A stretch of 64,000 nucleotides of DNA from Centropus unirufus (Eukaryota; Chordata; Aves; Cuculiformes; Centropidae), in contig VYZI01000319.1 in NCBI GenBank assembly GCA_013397695.1, positions 839,237 to 903,236 of the forward strand, written 5' to 3'. Position numbers and translations under genes: made by a program. Each line of letters begins with the position of its first letter. Position 1 is the first letter of the stretch. The notes beneath the pieces were generated by a model, which was not told where the DNA came from, ran no database searches, and was given only the letters and a program-made list of their open reading frames with translations. Positions 11,550 to 24,901 of this stretch are shown piece after piece.

Positions 11550-13581
11550 ATTGTCATTAAAGGGGACTAAGTGTTGGCTTACTTTTCATGATGAGACACT
11601 TTCAGTACAGAGCTAGATTGTGTACTTCCATACTACGTTGCAGTCTACACAGCTGATATATCAAAGTCAAAAAGAGATGTGAGAGTGAAACAATGAGTTT
11701 TCTCCATCATTTCCTGTTCTACTGTTCAAGCATATCCCTCTTTAAGCATGCTGTCTGCTAGGAACCCTTTTCTTGAATGGATAATTTCCTCCAGGCATGG
11801 CATAAGAAGTTTAGTTGGAGCTTGGAGTCCCACTCTGGTGGCCCTATGCCAAAATCCCTTTATGAGACTAGCTCTTAATCTCTCTCTTGTATTAGTTTTC
11901 CATTATTTAAACAGCAATCACAGTATTTCCCCACTTCAGAGAGGGTAAATGTGTTACTAGTAGTGTCCTAGTTTCAAAAGTCACATTGCATAACAAATGA
12001 AAAAGGGAATATATTCCTATTTTGGGGATCTTTAGTATTTTAGTCACATATAAGCTAGATATTCTGTTTTAACCGAGGTGTTTTGCTGTAGTTAAACCAC
12101 TATAAATCTCTCTGAATTTATGGAAATTAGTTGCCTATTGACTTATGACAACTGTGTTAATGAAAAGGCTTTTTTTTAACCTTCATTATTTGGCAATATT
12201 GCAGTGATTGAAGTAAACCAACTCAATTTCATATGCAGACCACAATAAAGCAAATTTTACATGTAAACTGTAAATAAAACCATAGTATGTTCATAGTAGT
12301 TGGAAAGGAAAAAAAACCATTACCTTACTTTCCTTAGATTAATAACAGTTAATGCAACTCCAGAAGAAGAAAAGTAATACCATATAAAAAAAGAAATGTG
12401 TAGATCCTGCCTTTTCCATTCTGTGTAAAGATTTTCATGAGAAATTTCACATCCTTGGAAACGTCATGACATAATGCTATGATCAATCTTTTTCATTTTT
12501 TACTATGCCTGCAACCTACTGGAAAGCAAATGAACTGCAGAAGTTCTTGCTAGCAGAAGAAATCTAGAAAAGCCAAGGTGTTTCTGTCTTGAATTATTAT
12601 CATCAATACATTATGGGGACACTGAAGTAGGACAAAGATGGTTAGCTTTTTAGATGCAAGTTCTCAAGTTCTTTTTCTGTTTTAGAGAAAAAAAAATGAA
12701 AAAGGTTCAGCAGTTGTGTTATTCCTGCCTAGATTCAGAAGAAATTCAGAATGACAGAGCACAATTCAAAATTACCACATGTGGATAAATTTTGTGTAAT
12801 CTCCCTTCTTAAAATCATACCTGAAAGCTCTAACATGGATCTGGCCTCCATTTGAAAGAGACCTCATTCATAAAATAACAGTTTTGTATGTGATCTCTAA
12901 TCTATGTATTTAAATCCAGGCAACTATTTTTATATTTTGCTGTCAAATACTTCCTAATGTGAAGTTATGGGTTAAGTGACTTTCATAAATAATGCTGTGT
13001 GATAAAGCATTGGCTGTATCATTCACACCTCCTTCCCAAACCCAGCCCGGATGCTGGACAGCTGTTGGTAATTGCATCTTCCATGTTATTATGCTCGTAT
13101 CTTTGGTATCACTTAGTCTTCTTTTTTCATTCCATTGCTGAATTTCTTTTGTGCTGTGGCTTTTTCTCTGCATGTTATTTGTGCGTTTAAAATGAATGAT
13201 GCAAAGAAATATTTCCATAACCATGGTGACACTGTAATATTATGCACACGTACAAAGTACAAAGGTGACTCTGTAAGACTGGTATTTTCTATGATCAGTT
13301 GCTGGAAATTTAATATCTTTTTTTTAAGTTGAGAAAGAATGGAATGTGCTGAGTATTTCCAGACCTTCTTATGCCGGAGTTACTGTTAGAAATTAATCCA
13401 ATACTTCATAGAAGAGATGGTATGTGTGTTGCTGTGCCCATGTTGACTACTATTACTAGTTTTTCATGAATACTGGGATATGATGTAGATTTTTTTCCTT
13501 TTTTTTTTGAGAGCCCATGCTTCTGGAGCCACCTGAATACAAAAGAATTTCAGTCAGTATATCTTACCACTCACAGTTCTG

Positions 13582-13634
13582 TTACCTTAGGTATCTTTTT
13601 TACCCTGGGTATCGTTTACCTTAGGTATCTTTTT
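13582..13634. repeat. Three-copy short tandem repeat, period about 17
   Basis: The first copy, ttaccttaggtatcttttt, starts at 13582 and recurs exactly at 13616. Between them, at 13600, lies a diverged copy reading ttaccctgggtatcg. Unit starts are spaced 18 and 16 bases apart. The exact identity of the outer copies suggests fairly recent duplication or conversion. Confidence 0.85.
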
Positions 13635-14492
13635 CTTGTAGTAAATGAACACTTAATATATTTATCATTTTTTCTCATTACATATTATAATTTCCACTTT
13701 CCTCTGTGGCCAGGGTACACAGAAAATAAGGCCCAAAGAGAAAAAAAGAAATTTCCATACCTTATGCCCACTGTCATTGATTGCTCTTAATTGCTTATAT
13801 TTATGACTATATTTAACCTATGCAATTTAAAGTACAACAAGCAGCCTTTCATATATCAAAGACATTTAGGTTTGCCTTCAAGGTCCTATGCTACTCTACT
13901 GTTGTCTGGGGGAAAAAAAATGACCCTAGAGACTGTCAAAACTGAAAGTAAACAAAAACATGCTAGTCTACCAAAAAAAACAAGTCAGTCTGGTGATTTT
14001 GACAGTCTGAGTGAGTTTAAGTTGTGGAAAGGACAATAGTTGTGGGCAAGTATTTGGGCATTGACTTCTGCTAATAGTGGGGCCAGATGTGCAAAGTTAG
14101 AAAGAATCAGGCTGTAAGCCTGAGCCGTTCATGGTTGCACATTTGCTAAAAGGCATTTTGTGTTCCCCCACCATGGTCTACCTCTCTGCATGACCCTCTC
14201 AAGAGAAAAGCAGAAAATTGCTAAAAGGTAGCTTTCATACACAAAATGCTTACCTGTAATAGATGTAGTATAATTACCACACTAAAAAAGATACATGTAA
14301 AACATGTAAAGACTTCACAACAACACATCCCTGGGAAAGGATTTATGAGTCTTAATAAACTGTAACTTGCTCAATGATCGAGAGAACAATTTAGTTTTCA
14401 GGAAATGGGTAACTGAGAGAGCAGTGGGAGCCAGGGTTATGTTTTATCCAAATTGAAGCCAATGATTACTGATTAAATATTGCATAAAGACA

Positions 14493-14970
14493 TGGACCTG
14501 TTGAAGCATGTCCAGAGGAGGGCCACAAAAATGATCAAAGAGCTTTAACACCTCTCCAACGAGGGAAGGCTGTAAGAGTCGGGATTGCTCCGCCTGGAGA
14601 AGAGCAACCTCCAGGGACAACTTATTGCAGCCTTCTAATACTTTTCTATAAGAAAGATAGGAACAAACATTTTAGAAGGGCCTGCTGTAATAGGGCAAGG
14701 AATAATGGTTCTAAACTAAAAGAGGGTAGATTCAGACAAGATAGAAGGAAGAATTTTTTTGTGCTGAGGTTGATGAAAGACTGGAACAGATTGCCCAGAG
14801 AGATGGTAGATGGATCCTGGAACTAACAGGTCAGGTTAGATGGGACTCTGAGCAACCTGATCTTGTTTAAGATGTCCCTGCTCACCACAGGGGGGCTGGA
14901 CTAGATGACTTTCAAAGTCACTTCTAACTCAAACCATTCTATAGTTCTATGATTCTATGATTCTATGAAT
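14493..14970 (+). mobile_element. CR1 LINE 3' end with octamer tail
   Basis: This is the end of a CR1 retrotransposon: the last part of its polymerase frame plus the 3' untranslated region. The start matches the CR1 pattern around gtccagaggagggccac, followed by a section equivalent to the LRELGLFSLEK region that is now full of indels. Further on are ggaacagattgcccagagag and ggggctggactagatgac, hallmarks of CR1 3' ends. The copy closes with repeated ATTCTATG units at about 14941-14970, the site where reverse transcription of CR1 begins. It is strongly 5'-truncated, as most CR1 copies are, and cannot code for protein. The subfamily resembles that of the antisense fragment at 50595-50985. Confidence 0.92.
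14941..14970 (+). repeat. CR1 terminal octamer array
   Basis: Three to four units of ATTCTATG, the first one imperfect (atagttct), form the extreme 3' end of the CR1 copy. Sequence directly after it (caggg) is unrelated host DNA. No target-site duplication is seen, as usual for CR1. Confidence 0.9.
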
Positions 14971-15120
14971 CAGGGAATATCTTTTGTTTTACTGGTACTA
15001 AATAAAAAGTATTTTACGTACTTTTACCCAAAATGCATATTACCTTATTATGCTCTGGTGTTCAGTAATGTTAGATATTGAATGCAATTCACAGAACTAC
15101 AAATGGAATTTGAATTGTGT

Positions 15121-15140
15121 TAACTATTTCTAACTATTTC
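15121..15140. repeat. Exact 10-base tandem doublet
   Basis: The decamer taactatttc is present twice in direct succession. Confidence 0.9.
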
Positions 15141-16070
15141 TATCTGTTGTTTTATTTCTATCCCATCCAAATAACAGATTTTTCAAACTTACAGTTCAGG
15201 TAGCCATGCAACTCGTGCACTTTCTACTAGCTGAGAGCTCACATGAAAAAATCAATATTTAACCCTTTTAAAAAATACTCCTTTAAAAAAATCTTCTAAA
15301 TTAAATCAGTAGCTTTAGTCCTACTTTATATCTGGGAAAATGGAGGTAAACAAGAGATGGACTGATCATGAAAGTTTTAAAATAAGATTTCAATACCTGA
15401 ACACCTTCAAATCCTGTCTACCAGAGGAGTTATTTACATTTGAATTACAACATGTCCAAGAGGTTTTGTGTTCATGGATGTAGTATTTTTTTTTGTCCGG
15501 CACTGTGATAGGCAGATTGACTGGCAGAGTCCTGTTCAAAACGACAGTGTTTTTTTCTCAATTCTGGATTTCTGGTTTTGAGGTGCTGTACTCCCTATTT
15601 ACTGCCATAATCATTAGCACATTGAAAATTATGCTGAATTAAAGATGCCATGAAGGCTATTTCTTGAACCAGACATCTACTGTCCATGAGAGGAAAGATT
15701 GGGCTAAATCTAACCCAAATTCCTTTTCAATTCATCTCCACCTCACTGTTTTTGAGATATTCCTGCCACCTGGTCAGTATCTCTAAAACTACCACTTCAA
15801 AATAAAAATGTTAGCAGATGCTCAAAGGAAATGTACAAACTCTGTATTAAAGATACAGAGTAGCTTTCACACCCACCATAATCAAACCTCTTGCCCATGT
15901 GGTGAACACATGCCACTTGTTGCCTCAGGATTTGAACTTAAACTTTCCTTGTATTTTTTCTTCTCAGAAAAGATCTGAGTCTGTCCTTCATTTTCACTCC
16001 ATAGATTTCTTTCAACACTATTTACAGAGGTAGCATGTTTAACATCCTCCATACTGTAGCAAGTTGTTAA

Positions 16071-16090
16071 TTGTGCTAAATTGTGCTAAA
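16071..16090. repeat. Exact 10-base tandem doublet
   Basis: The decamer ttgtgctaaa is present twice in direct succession. Confidence 0.9.
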
Positions 16091-17597
16091 TATATAAAAG
16101 AATGTAACAGTGGAGAGCCACCACCAGTTTGAACCCCAGTATGCTTATAGATTGGGTGACTGAAAAACTTTTAAGATTATTTACTAATTAGTTTGTCGTT
16201 AGAAAAAGCTTATTTAATGAATGAAAGTCTGATCATGGAAAAAGTATCATGTTATCTTCAAGCTGGTGCTTGCATATGTTTGGCATAGAAGTCCATCATT
16301 CTGCATTGCCAGGGTAATCTAGCTACATAGAAAAACTTTATTCCAGAAGTAGAAAGAGTTTATGGTGGAGTCCTCTTTAGAAATACGCAGAGTAAGAAAT
16401 TCCTTAGAATTTATTAATTTTTCACATTAACAATTTTCTAATGTTCTTGCACATGGATATTTCAGTTTTTGCCCATGTCACAATAGCTGTTGTGAGTTTT
16501 TTCTCTTCTTTTTTTTTTCCTGTTGTACGAATGTGGTTATTTTAACTTTCTGTTCCTGTATATTAATATTTACAAACACCTTCACAGGCCCCATAAAATT
16601 CAGGCAACTGTTAAAAATTGGATATTCTTACTGCATGTGATGGGTCATTAATATACATGAATATTTGTGAACATTACACAATTTTAAGTTTTATTATTTT
16701 TTATAGAAAAAGTATAAAAGAAAATACTTCACTGAGAGACACAGCTAAATGACTGGTTATGTAATTATTACATTATATCCTGTACTAATATATCCTTATG
16801 CAGATAACAGAAAATGGATTGATTAATCCACAAGAGTAGAACTCAGTCTTGTATGTAGTTATCTTTTCCCTCATTTTAGATGTAAGACAAGGATAGTGGG
16901 TTGTATATGTAACAAAGCATCATGGCAACATATTAGCTTACTTAACTGCACTGTCTACCATCTAAGTGTCTATAGTTAAGATAGATTTGTGCTTTCAGGG
17001 GCTGATTCCTCTGACCTGTCTGGCCTAAAATAGATCAGATTCATCCAACTATACAGAAATGGTTTCTCTTTATATGCTAAAATACTAGTCCAGATTCAGA
17101 CATCTGCATGACTGAGTTGGTTAAGAATCGCAGATACGTGGCAGTAATATGCTAGCAGTACTTTACACAATAAAGTCCAAGTTAGTTTTGAAATATAAAC
17201 AAAAAGGCACCTATATAATAAGTGATAACCTGGGTTGATTGATGAGGCTCATGCAATATGCCTTGCCAGGAGATTGCAGAATGAACAAAAGCACAGGAGC
17301 CTTAAAATACAAATCTGTTTGCCAAAATAAATACTTTTTCTAGGAAATAGATACACATACTTTCTCATCAGGTGAATTGGAACTCCACATAAGAGGGGAA
17401 AACTTGTTCAATGGATTGAATAAGGAAATCAAACTTGATTCTTTCGGGTGACTAGAAAAACAGAAGTAAATGAGGCTGCTATTCAATACACGTCAGAGAC
17501 ACATGGCATGTAAGTACTTTTCTTAACTGAGACATTTAAACCTAAAATTTCTGAGGACTAAAATTTATCCTGCACCATTCAACTTTTATTTTAAAGA

Positions 17598-17683
17598 ACA
17601 AATGGAAATTACCATATGCTATTGGCTCTTATTACAAAGCACAAATGGAAATTACATGAAGCTATTGGTCCTAATGAGAGCAG
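17598..17683. repeat. Tandem duplication, 43-base period
   Basis: The unit beginning acaaatggaaattac at 17598 recurs at 17641. Both copies then share a gctattgg core, at 17618 and 17661, and a loosely similar remainder. The copies differ at several positions, so the duplication is not recent. No element or gene is associated with it. Confidence 0.85.
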
Positions 17684-18037
17684 TACATTAGGAGCCGGTT
17701 CTGCTTTCATTAAAGACAGCAGACAGTTATCATCAGCCCAATTTTCCAAAGATCTAAGGAAAATCAAGCTTTTATTATGTCCAAGATTACTATAATCACT
17801 TTTCTTTCTCTAGACAGACTGTATTATTTGGCTAATCCCTAGTATGTGTTTCTGCTCATTTCTCTTCTAGACTTTGAACCTGCAAATCCTAGAAGCCATA
17901 CAGAAAGCTTAACTTGATATATCTAGTACTTCCATTGCCTTATTTTTTTCCTCTTTGTTTTAAGGAAGTGCTTGCATTGTCTCTGCTTATTGTGCAGACA
18001 ATTTATATGTTTATTTCCAACAAAATGTGCTTTTTTG

Positions 18038-18110
18038 TAGAATCACAGAATTGCTAGGAGGGAAAAGACCTTGAGATCACCCAGCCCAATCTTATCTGTC
18101 CACCACTACA
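18038..18110 (-). mobile_element. Short CR1 3' tip, antisense
   Basis: Read on the plus strand, tagaatcacagaattg followed by gaaaagaccttgagatcacc and a cagcccaat-like section matches the reverse complement of a CR1 3' end. There the AGAATCA units come first, then the 'ggaaaagacctttgagatcat' type sequence. Only about 70 bases remain. The homology fades after accactacacc. It is heavily 5'-truncated and cannot code. Confidence 0.75.
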
Positions 18111-19810
18111 CCTCCAAAATTTCTAAACTTCTTTGGATTTACATTTTTTAATTTGTCAATGGCAGTGGGACCAATGGGAAGTTAGTCAATCTGTTCTCAG
18201 AAAACTTTTATACAGATGTGCTGATGAGGCAAAGAGCGAAGAAGCCATGAGAAGAATATTGAAGCTACTGTAGTCCTGAAAGCAAATGTCCTTTCTGGAG
18301 CTGTGTAGTCTTCCTATGAAACTCAACAGGCTCAACTTGCAACCTTTTAGGTTAATATACAGGAAAGCATTAAGTCAGAAATAAGTTATTTACAAAAAAA
18401 ACACAGATTAAAGTTAATTTGGCAGAAATAAAGTCTTAAGTATGATTATCCGGGTTCAATCCTTTGTAACTCTTGTATCTATCCAAGAGAAAACTTTAAT
18501 TATAAATACAGTAATCCACCAAGCAAATTATTTCCACTGTTCTTTCATCATCTCCTAAAAGACCTAGTTATCCTTTTTTTCATTAAGTTTTGCCATGTTA
18601 TAGGTCTTAGATCACAGAGCTTTGCCTGAAATACCAATGAAAAGTACGCACCTGAAAATACTGTATCATAGTAAGATGAATGTAATCAACTCTTATTTCT
18701 GTAGCTGGTCAAATCAGGTTGAAGTTCAATATTTTTGGTTCTCATTAAACGATATGTTTTTTTGTTCTGCAATTCCTTTCTTTTAGAAAGCAGAGAAAGA
18801 AGATTAAGGCCTATTTCATGAGCTTACATGTGGCTCTGCCAAAACATATTTATAATATTCACCTCTTCAGTAAGTTAATATCCCAGAGACAGTCCGGCTA
18901 ACTTCAGTGTAAGTTCACAAAGAAGAAAACACCCCTATATTCATGAATTGACATGTACTTAAAGGCAACATACAGTGAGTTTCAAAAAGCCGTTTCCTTC
19001 TAATTTTCAGGTGGTACATGGGAGATGTAAAATTATATAATACAGAAATCTGTAATGAAAATATTTTAGATTGCATTCTGGTGAAGCCATCAGGTCAATG
19101 GATGTTGAGGTATGTCTTCACAAAATAATTTTAGTACTCTTAAAAATATTCTTTGGAGATAAGAGATAATAATAAATAATGCCTATAGATTTCTAAGAAA
19201 TTTAATAGTTTAAAATTATTCTACCCTGAAGATCTGTAGATTTTATACTTGCTGAAACTGCAGTTGATTTATATTTCATATCCTTTGTAGAGATATCACA
19301 TTTCAAAAAGAAAATTTCTTTTCAGTCTTAAGGTACAACAATAATTTTATTGAAATAAATGACATGGTCACCCTAGTCAAAGATTTAGTTGCTATACTGT
19401 GAGACCATAGGCTTTGCAGTGGCTATAGTTAAAAGGTGAGCTGTGGCTTTGTACAAATTCTGTGCCAATGGTGCACAGAAAGAGCAAAAAACATTGGATT
19501 TTTTTTACAGCGCCTCAGATGCAGATTGTAACTCAGCCACAATCTATCTTCTGGCATCGACTTTGTGTAGAACAGACTATAATACAACAGCTCTATACTT
19601 TATGCAATTATATAGCCAGGTGCCACTGCGTTAGTGCATTCTTGGGTAAAAAATTAATGTCAAGGCTCTGTCTATTCTCTTCACGCTGTTATGGAAAGCG
19701 GAAGTAATGGCTCTGCAGAGGTTGCTTTCCCACCTTATAAATGAAGGATGCTTTTCCACTGGTAATGCAGACAAACCTGTGCAATAGGCAAAAAGGAAGG
19801 TTGCTGAGGT

Positions 19811-19830
19811 AACTTTAAATAACTTTAAAT
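19811..19830. repeat. Exact 10-base tandem doublet
   Basis: The decamer aactttaaat is present twice in direct succession. Confidence 0.9.
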
Positions 19831-21408
19831 AGAGCTAAGCAAAACCTGAAATTACTGTTCCATGGGGAAATTCAGCTATTTCAACACTTGGGTTTTTTTG
19901 ACCTAACTGAGTTGAAAAATTGGAACTTGTCAAAGAACCATATACTGTAAAACCTGCTTTGTTTCTGAGGTGGAGACATTTCATTTTGAATTCATGCAGC
20001 ATTAAACTGCAGCTTTCTATTGTTCTATAGTGCTATATGCAACTGCCACAATATATCTGCAGCTATGCATTCCCCATAACGCACCATACACCTCTATCCA
20101 GTATAAGATTGCAGTGGATCATAGATTTCAGAGGTTGCTTGATCAGTAGGCAAATAATTGACTTTTGGTCTTAATGGTTGTCTGACAGAATGAGTAACAC
20201 GTATTCTGTTAATGAATAGCCACAATGTATACAAATCATTTGCAAGAAGGTGTTACTATGCATTTAAACAAAACCAGATAAAACTATAAGGTAGTAAATC
20301 TCCTTATATGAACTCTGAAAGGACTCAATAAGTCATATACCAAAAATTCTTATCTGCTTCTGCCACTTCTTTCCTCTATTTGGACTTCATAATTGCTCTT
20401 AAATACTGCAATATAAATATCTGGACTGTGCTTTGAGCCCTCGTTTCTTCACAAGGTGGTGGAAAGAAACCACAATTTAGTCCTGACAGATAGCAATACA
20501 ATCAGCAATGATATCATGACAATTTCTGTCCATGCTTACAATCAGTGTAGTTGTTCTGTAGAGAACTCTGAAGAGTTGTGTAGTAATAGGATATCTTAGC
20601 TGCCTGCAAGTAAAAGATATCCAGTCAATTTTTTTAGCCTGCTGAAAATATTCCTAGAAAAAAAATCCATATGGCACAGCAAAACCACAAGGGAAATTAT
20701 ATTTTTTTGTAAGTTATTCCTGCTAGAATAATAGTGATGCCTTCTGTTTATCATTATATTTATGAGGTAACTTCAATGAAATCATAAAAGTATTATCTTA
20801 TGAACAGCAGAAGCTTTCATTTATTTTTCTGCCAAATCACTAAATGGGTCACTCTTTCAGGTATATTGCAAAAATGAAATTGATTTCCTACAATGAAATT
20901 GGGTCAAAAGAAGTGGGATGTTTGGGTGACATAAAGCTTCCTTTGTAGGGAGAAAAAAGATTTTTATATAGATAATAGCCAGCATTTTCTTTGAAACTTT
21001 TATGTGGTACATGTCATGCATTTAATGTACTCAATTCAAATTTCCCTTTTTATATGGAACATAGTGATAAAGCATATGGACAGACTTTAGATTTACTTTT
21101 ATGTCCCTATGTATATGAAAATAACAGAGGGATATTGCAGATGACATAGTCCATACAAATATCGGTGGCAATTTTACTGCCTTTCCTGTCTCTCCCGCCA
21201 AAGCAAGCACCTAATTTAAAAATGCCTTCCTGGGAACTATTTTGTTATTAAAAAGAAAAAAAAAAGAAATAAAGGTAACATCCAGTATGAAGTTTTGGAA
21301 CATTAGATGAAAACACTCAGGTGCCTTTTTAAAATCATCTGAATACTTTAGGAATATAAAACACTCTCACAGTCCTGTTTTTGTGCTTGTCACTAAGTTT
21401 TATTTAAA

Positions 21409-21483
21409 ATTGTCAATGAGTTCAGATGGTTTTTCAGATGAGGTGCTCCTGTTCTGAGGATTGTCAATGAGGATTCCAGATGA
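21409..21483. repeat. Partial tandem duplication, 51-base period
   Basis: The block attgtcaatgag at 21409 recurs at 21460. Each copy is followed within a few bases by a cagatg-type core (ttcagatgg, then ttccagatg). A second internal ttcagatgag lies at about 21434. This reads as an old 51-base tandem duplication with a small insertion in the second copy. Confidence 0.7.
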
Positions 21484-24054
21484 ATTAAATATCTGTCGGT
21501 AAAGTGTAATTTCCTATTCAGAATGATCTTCCCACAGAACCAGTCAGTTTTCTAAGTTCACTCACTACGGAGAGCTACAGACTTAGGTTATAGTATCTTA
21601 TCTGTATACATCAAAATCTTACCATGGAAAGTGATTTCTTTACTTACCAGAGAAGTGAGCTTTCTTAAAAATATTTTTGCAGAATGTTTATTTGAAATTA
21701 ACACTGAATTCAGTTAAAAGAAATGATAAAGGTTGTGTGGGTCAGCTGCAGACCACAATTTATTGTCTCATGTCATTTTGCAGGTGCTAAAGACCACAAA
21801 CTGGAGATAAAGGTAGAATTAGAATGGGAGCAGAGGCAGAATAAATTGGAACAAATAATATCTGAATTTGTGAGCCAAGCTTTGTTTTGGATAATGAAGA
21901 ATTGCAACATCTCTTTTATAATAATGTCTGAGCCTTCTAAGCAGATCTAAATTGAAAAAAATAAAGTAGAAATACTGTAAAATGAAAAATAAAAGCTTTG
22001 TAAAAGGTGGAATAGATTTGGAAGAGCAGAATTCTAAATGGGAATCTCTATAACAGACCTCACCAGATCAAAGTTACCTACAGAATGCCTCCTTCTCATG
22101 AAAGGCTGTGCATTCAATTCACAGATTGAGCTACTCTGCTACGTTTAAAGACATTTATACATTTGAAGAAACAGCTAAATGGTGAACCATACATCAGTAC
22201 CCAAAAGAATCTAAAGAAATTAAACTATAGGATGGAATTCTTTCTTTCATAGTCAAGTTTCCTCTATCTTCCTTTGGAACTGTATTTAAATAATAAGTGA
22301 AAAATAATTATTAACTTTAATCTTCCTTTAAATTTCAAATGGGCATTAGATGTTCTGAATGCCTGGCTCTCTAAACTTTTTGAGGATGTCTTCTGTCCAA
22401 AGAAACCTTATCTTCACACGTTTCTCTAATAACCACCAATCAATCTCTGATAAAAATGAGCCAAGAATATCTTCACATTTTTTTACTGGGCCTTTTGTTA
22501 AAAAAAATAAAAGGTAGAGTTCAGGTTTTTTCTAACTGTTTGGTAAATTTAGAGAAAAGTAGATTAGAAGTATCAAAAGATATTTGTCATTGTATTCCTC
22601 TAGTATTTCCTTGGAAGTCTGAATAACAAAGTGACAAAATTTTTAATGTATAAGTTTAGGCTATATGAATTTGTAATTCACTTAATTCAATGTATATTTG
22701 CAATACTTACCTGCATATTCTTGTGTATCAGTGAGTTTAAAAAACTTCTCAAAAGTCAGCACATTTATTAAAATAGCAATTTAATGAAAATTACAGTGGC
22801 AGTAACTATGTATTATTTTCTTGCATTCAGAATCACATGCAAAAGTTGTAGGTATTTTTCCCATCAAAAGCTGGAAAATAAAGAAGCTATCCAGCGACTC
22901 AAAATGCCTTCCAAAACAATATCAAGTTAACTGAATAATTACTAGTGAAAATTAAAACATGTATTACTTTTCCAATGCTGAGAGAATTATAAAAGAGCTT
23001 TGTGAGGTTTCAAGATTAGGTGTCAAATGAATAGTACCAGATGTAACAAATAGAAAGCTGTTCTATAGTTATTGCTACATTTTATAATACAAATAGGGAA
23101 ATAATTCCCATAGCTGTTGAATTTTGGATAAAAGTCAAGAATATCAGAGTGATTTGAAAAGAGAAAATAGAAGTAACAGTAGGACAGTATATTTGGAAGG
23201 CTTTCTGTAAGCTGCCAAAGAACAATATATCTGTCTTTTGATACAACATGTAATAATGAGCAATATTTATGTGGTAAATAGCTTCATAACTAGCAAGACT
23301 GAAATACTACCATTTAACTTTCTGTTAAGTCTAAGGCTAGGCTAGTATATGCATATAAAAATTACTGAGAAGGTAAAGGTCTAGAAAGCATTGGCTAGTT
23401 TTTTAAGTCCCATTCAATGTTCTTGGAGTTCACATATGCTGTACGATCTTCTTTTAACACCCCCATCTGTTGTCTCCAAATAGGCAGTCCTTTATTGTTT
23501 TATTATACAATGAATAAATTAACTTCCCTCCATCTCTTTCCTATTGGCTCTGCAACTGTGAGTTGAATCCAAGATTCCTGTTATCCATTTTTTCATGCCC
23601 AACTGTTTTTGAGGGGAACTCAATGAGTAATTTCTTCCATTACAACATATGTGAATTTGAAGTCTGTGTACCAGGGACTTAAGAGGAAAGTTTTTTCTAT
23701 CTGGTGTTTTGAAAGAAGCACTAATTCATCATCAGGCAGGTTCATTTAAAACACCAGTTTGCATTACAGGTTTTGCTCAAGCATTCTGGGCTAATGGACG
23801 TTAGGATAGCCCAGACTCTGCAGAACCACAGCATGCCTACAGACACTGTTTCTGCATATAACACAATAAAAATGTATTTTCTGTGCTGGTTACAGAGGAT
23901 AAAAAAACAGATGGTGCTTCATGTTTTAAATTAATAATTTGGATGTCCTTTGATCCACTTTTATTTTTAGTATGCTCAAAAAACTAATCTCTCAGTTTTG
24001 TCTTATTTTATCAGATAAATACTGCAGTCACCCACTTGCCCTCAGATTTTTGTA

Positions 24055-24077
24055 TTTTGTGTTTGTTTGTTTGTTTG
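24055..24077. repeat. (TTTG)n microsatellite
   Basis: About five TTTG units, followed by a G-then-T run. A simple repeat. Confidence 0.85.
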
Positions 24078-24885
24078 GGTTTTTTTAAAACTTATGGGAC
24101 ACAAAAAAGACACAGCTTTTCTGTTGCCCTAGAAGCATATAGGAATACTATCTCTTAATTTGTGCTAATTATAGATATTAATGGATAATATGTATGTTGG
24201 GAAACTTTGCTTTGCATCTCAATTAATATATGATTATTAAACACTTCAGCAAAGCCCTGTAAATAAATACAAATAGATTTCCAATAGAAAGTGGTATGAG
24301 CTGATATAAGTAATGTGTGTATTGAATGATTTCAATTATTCTGAGTTGCAAGGTTTGAATGTTTAAAGGGAATTACTATGAAATCATGTGGACTGAGAAT
24401 TTTAAAAGGAAAAAGTCAGTCAAAAAACTTATGTGTTTCTGAAGGGGGAGTGACAATTACAGTATGTTATAGTATAATATATACTTACAGAAAGTCCCTT
24501 TGGGTGTGAATAAGTCAGTAGAGTGAAATTTAAGGTAAATTTAGGGTTGAATCTAATTATTCTGTGGAACAAGAAGAGAAAAATGCATTCTTTTGGGGAT
24601 CCACTAACACTGGAAATACTGGGTCACTCAACTGAAATCATGGAATTCTGAAAGAACTTCGCATGTCTACTTTTCGATCTTTCTCTTTTGAATTTTAAAT
24701 TTATATGCTATGTTTTTAAAAACAGATGGACACAGCCTAGTTTTCCTTTAGGTGTATCCATACTATCCTTAATAAGGAAAGAGAAGGTAAGTGTACTATA
24801 AATAGAGAGAAATGAAGCTCCCATTTAGAAAGATGAGGAAAGAAAGCTGATTTCACTGGGCATTGAAACCTGATAACTTTCAAAC

Positions 24886-24901
24886 TTTTTTTTTTTTTTT
24901 T
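24886..24901. repeat. T homopolymer, 16 bases
   Basis: Sixteen consecutive T. No retroposon body is recognised on its 3' side, where the complement of a poly(A)-tailed element would be expected, so it is treated as simple sequence. Confidence 0.85.

Larger units (their letters stand above)
9046..14492. other. AT-rich noncoding DNA, no gene recognised
   Basis: About 5.4 kb with only short chance frames, the longest being 93 codons. It contains an imperfect palindrome at 10806-10833, an (AT)n tract at 11530-11549 and a three-copy short tandem repeat at 13582-13634, each listed separately. No exon, RNA gene or further transposon copy was recognised. Confidence 0.6.
14971..18037. other. AT-rich noncoding DNA with small tandem duplications
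   Basis: No open frame of note. Two exact 10-base doublets (15121-15140, 16071-16090) and a 43-base tandem duplication (17598-17683) are listed separately. The rest is unremarkable AT-rich DNA. Confidence 0.6.

Noticed and set aside
18446..18475. Possible tRNA B box (gggttcaatcc)
   Set aside because: The flanking bases do not pair into a T stem, and no A box or acceptor stem is found at the right spacing.
24886..24901. T homopolymer as the poly(A) tail of an antisense processed pseudogene or SINE
   Set aside because: No recognisable mRNA-like or SINE body follows on the 3' side, and no flanking target duplication is seen.
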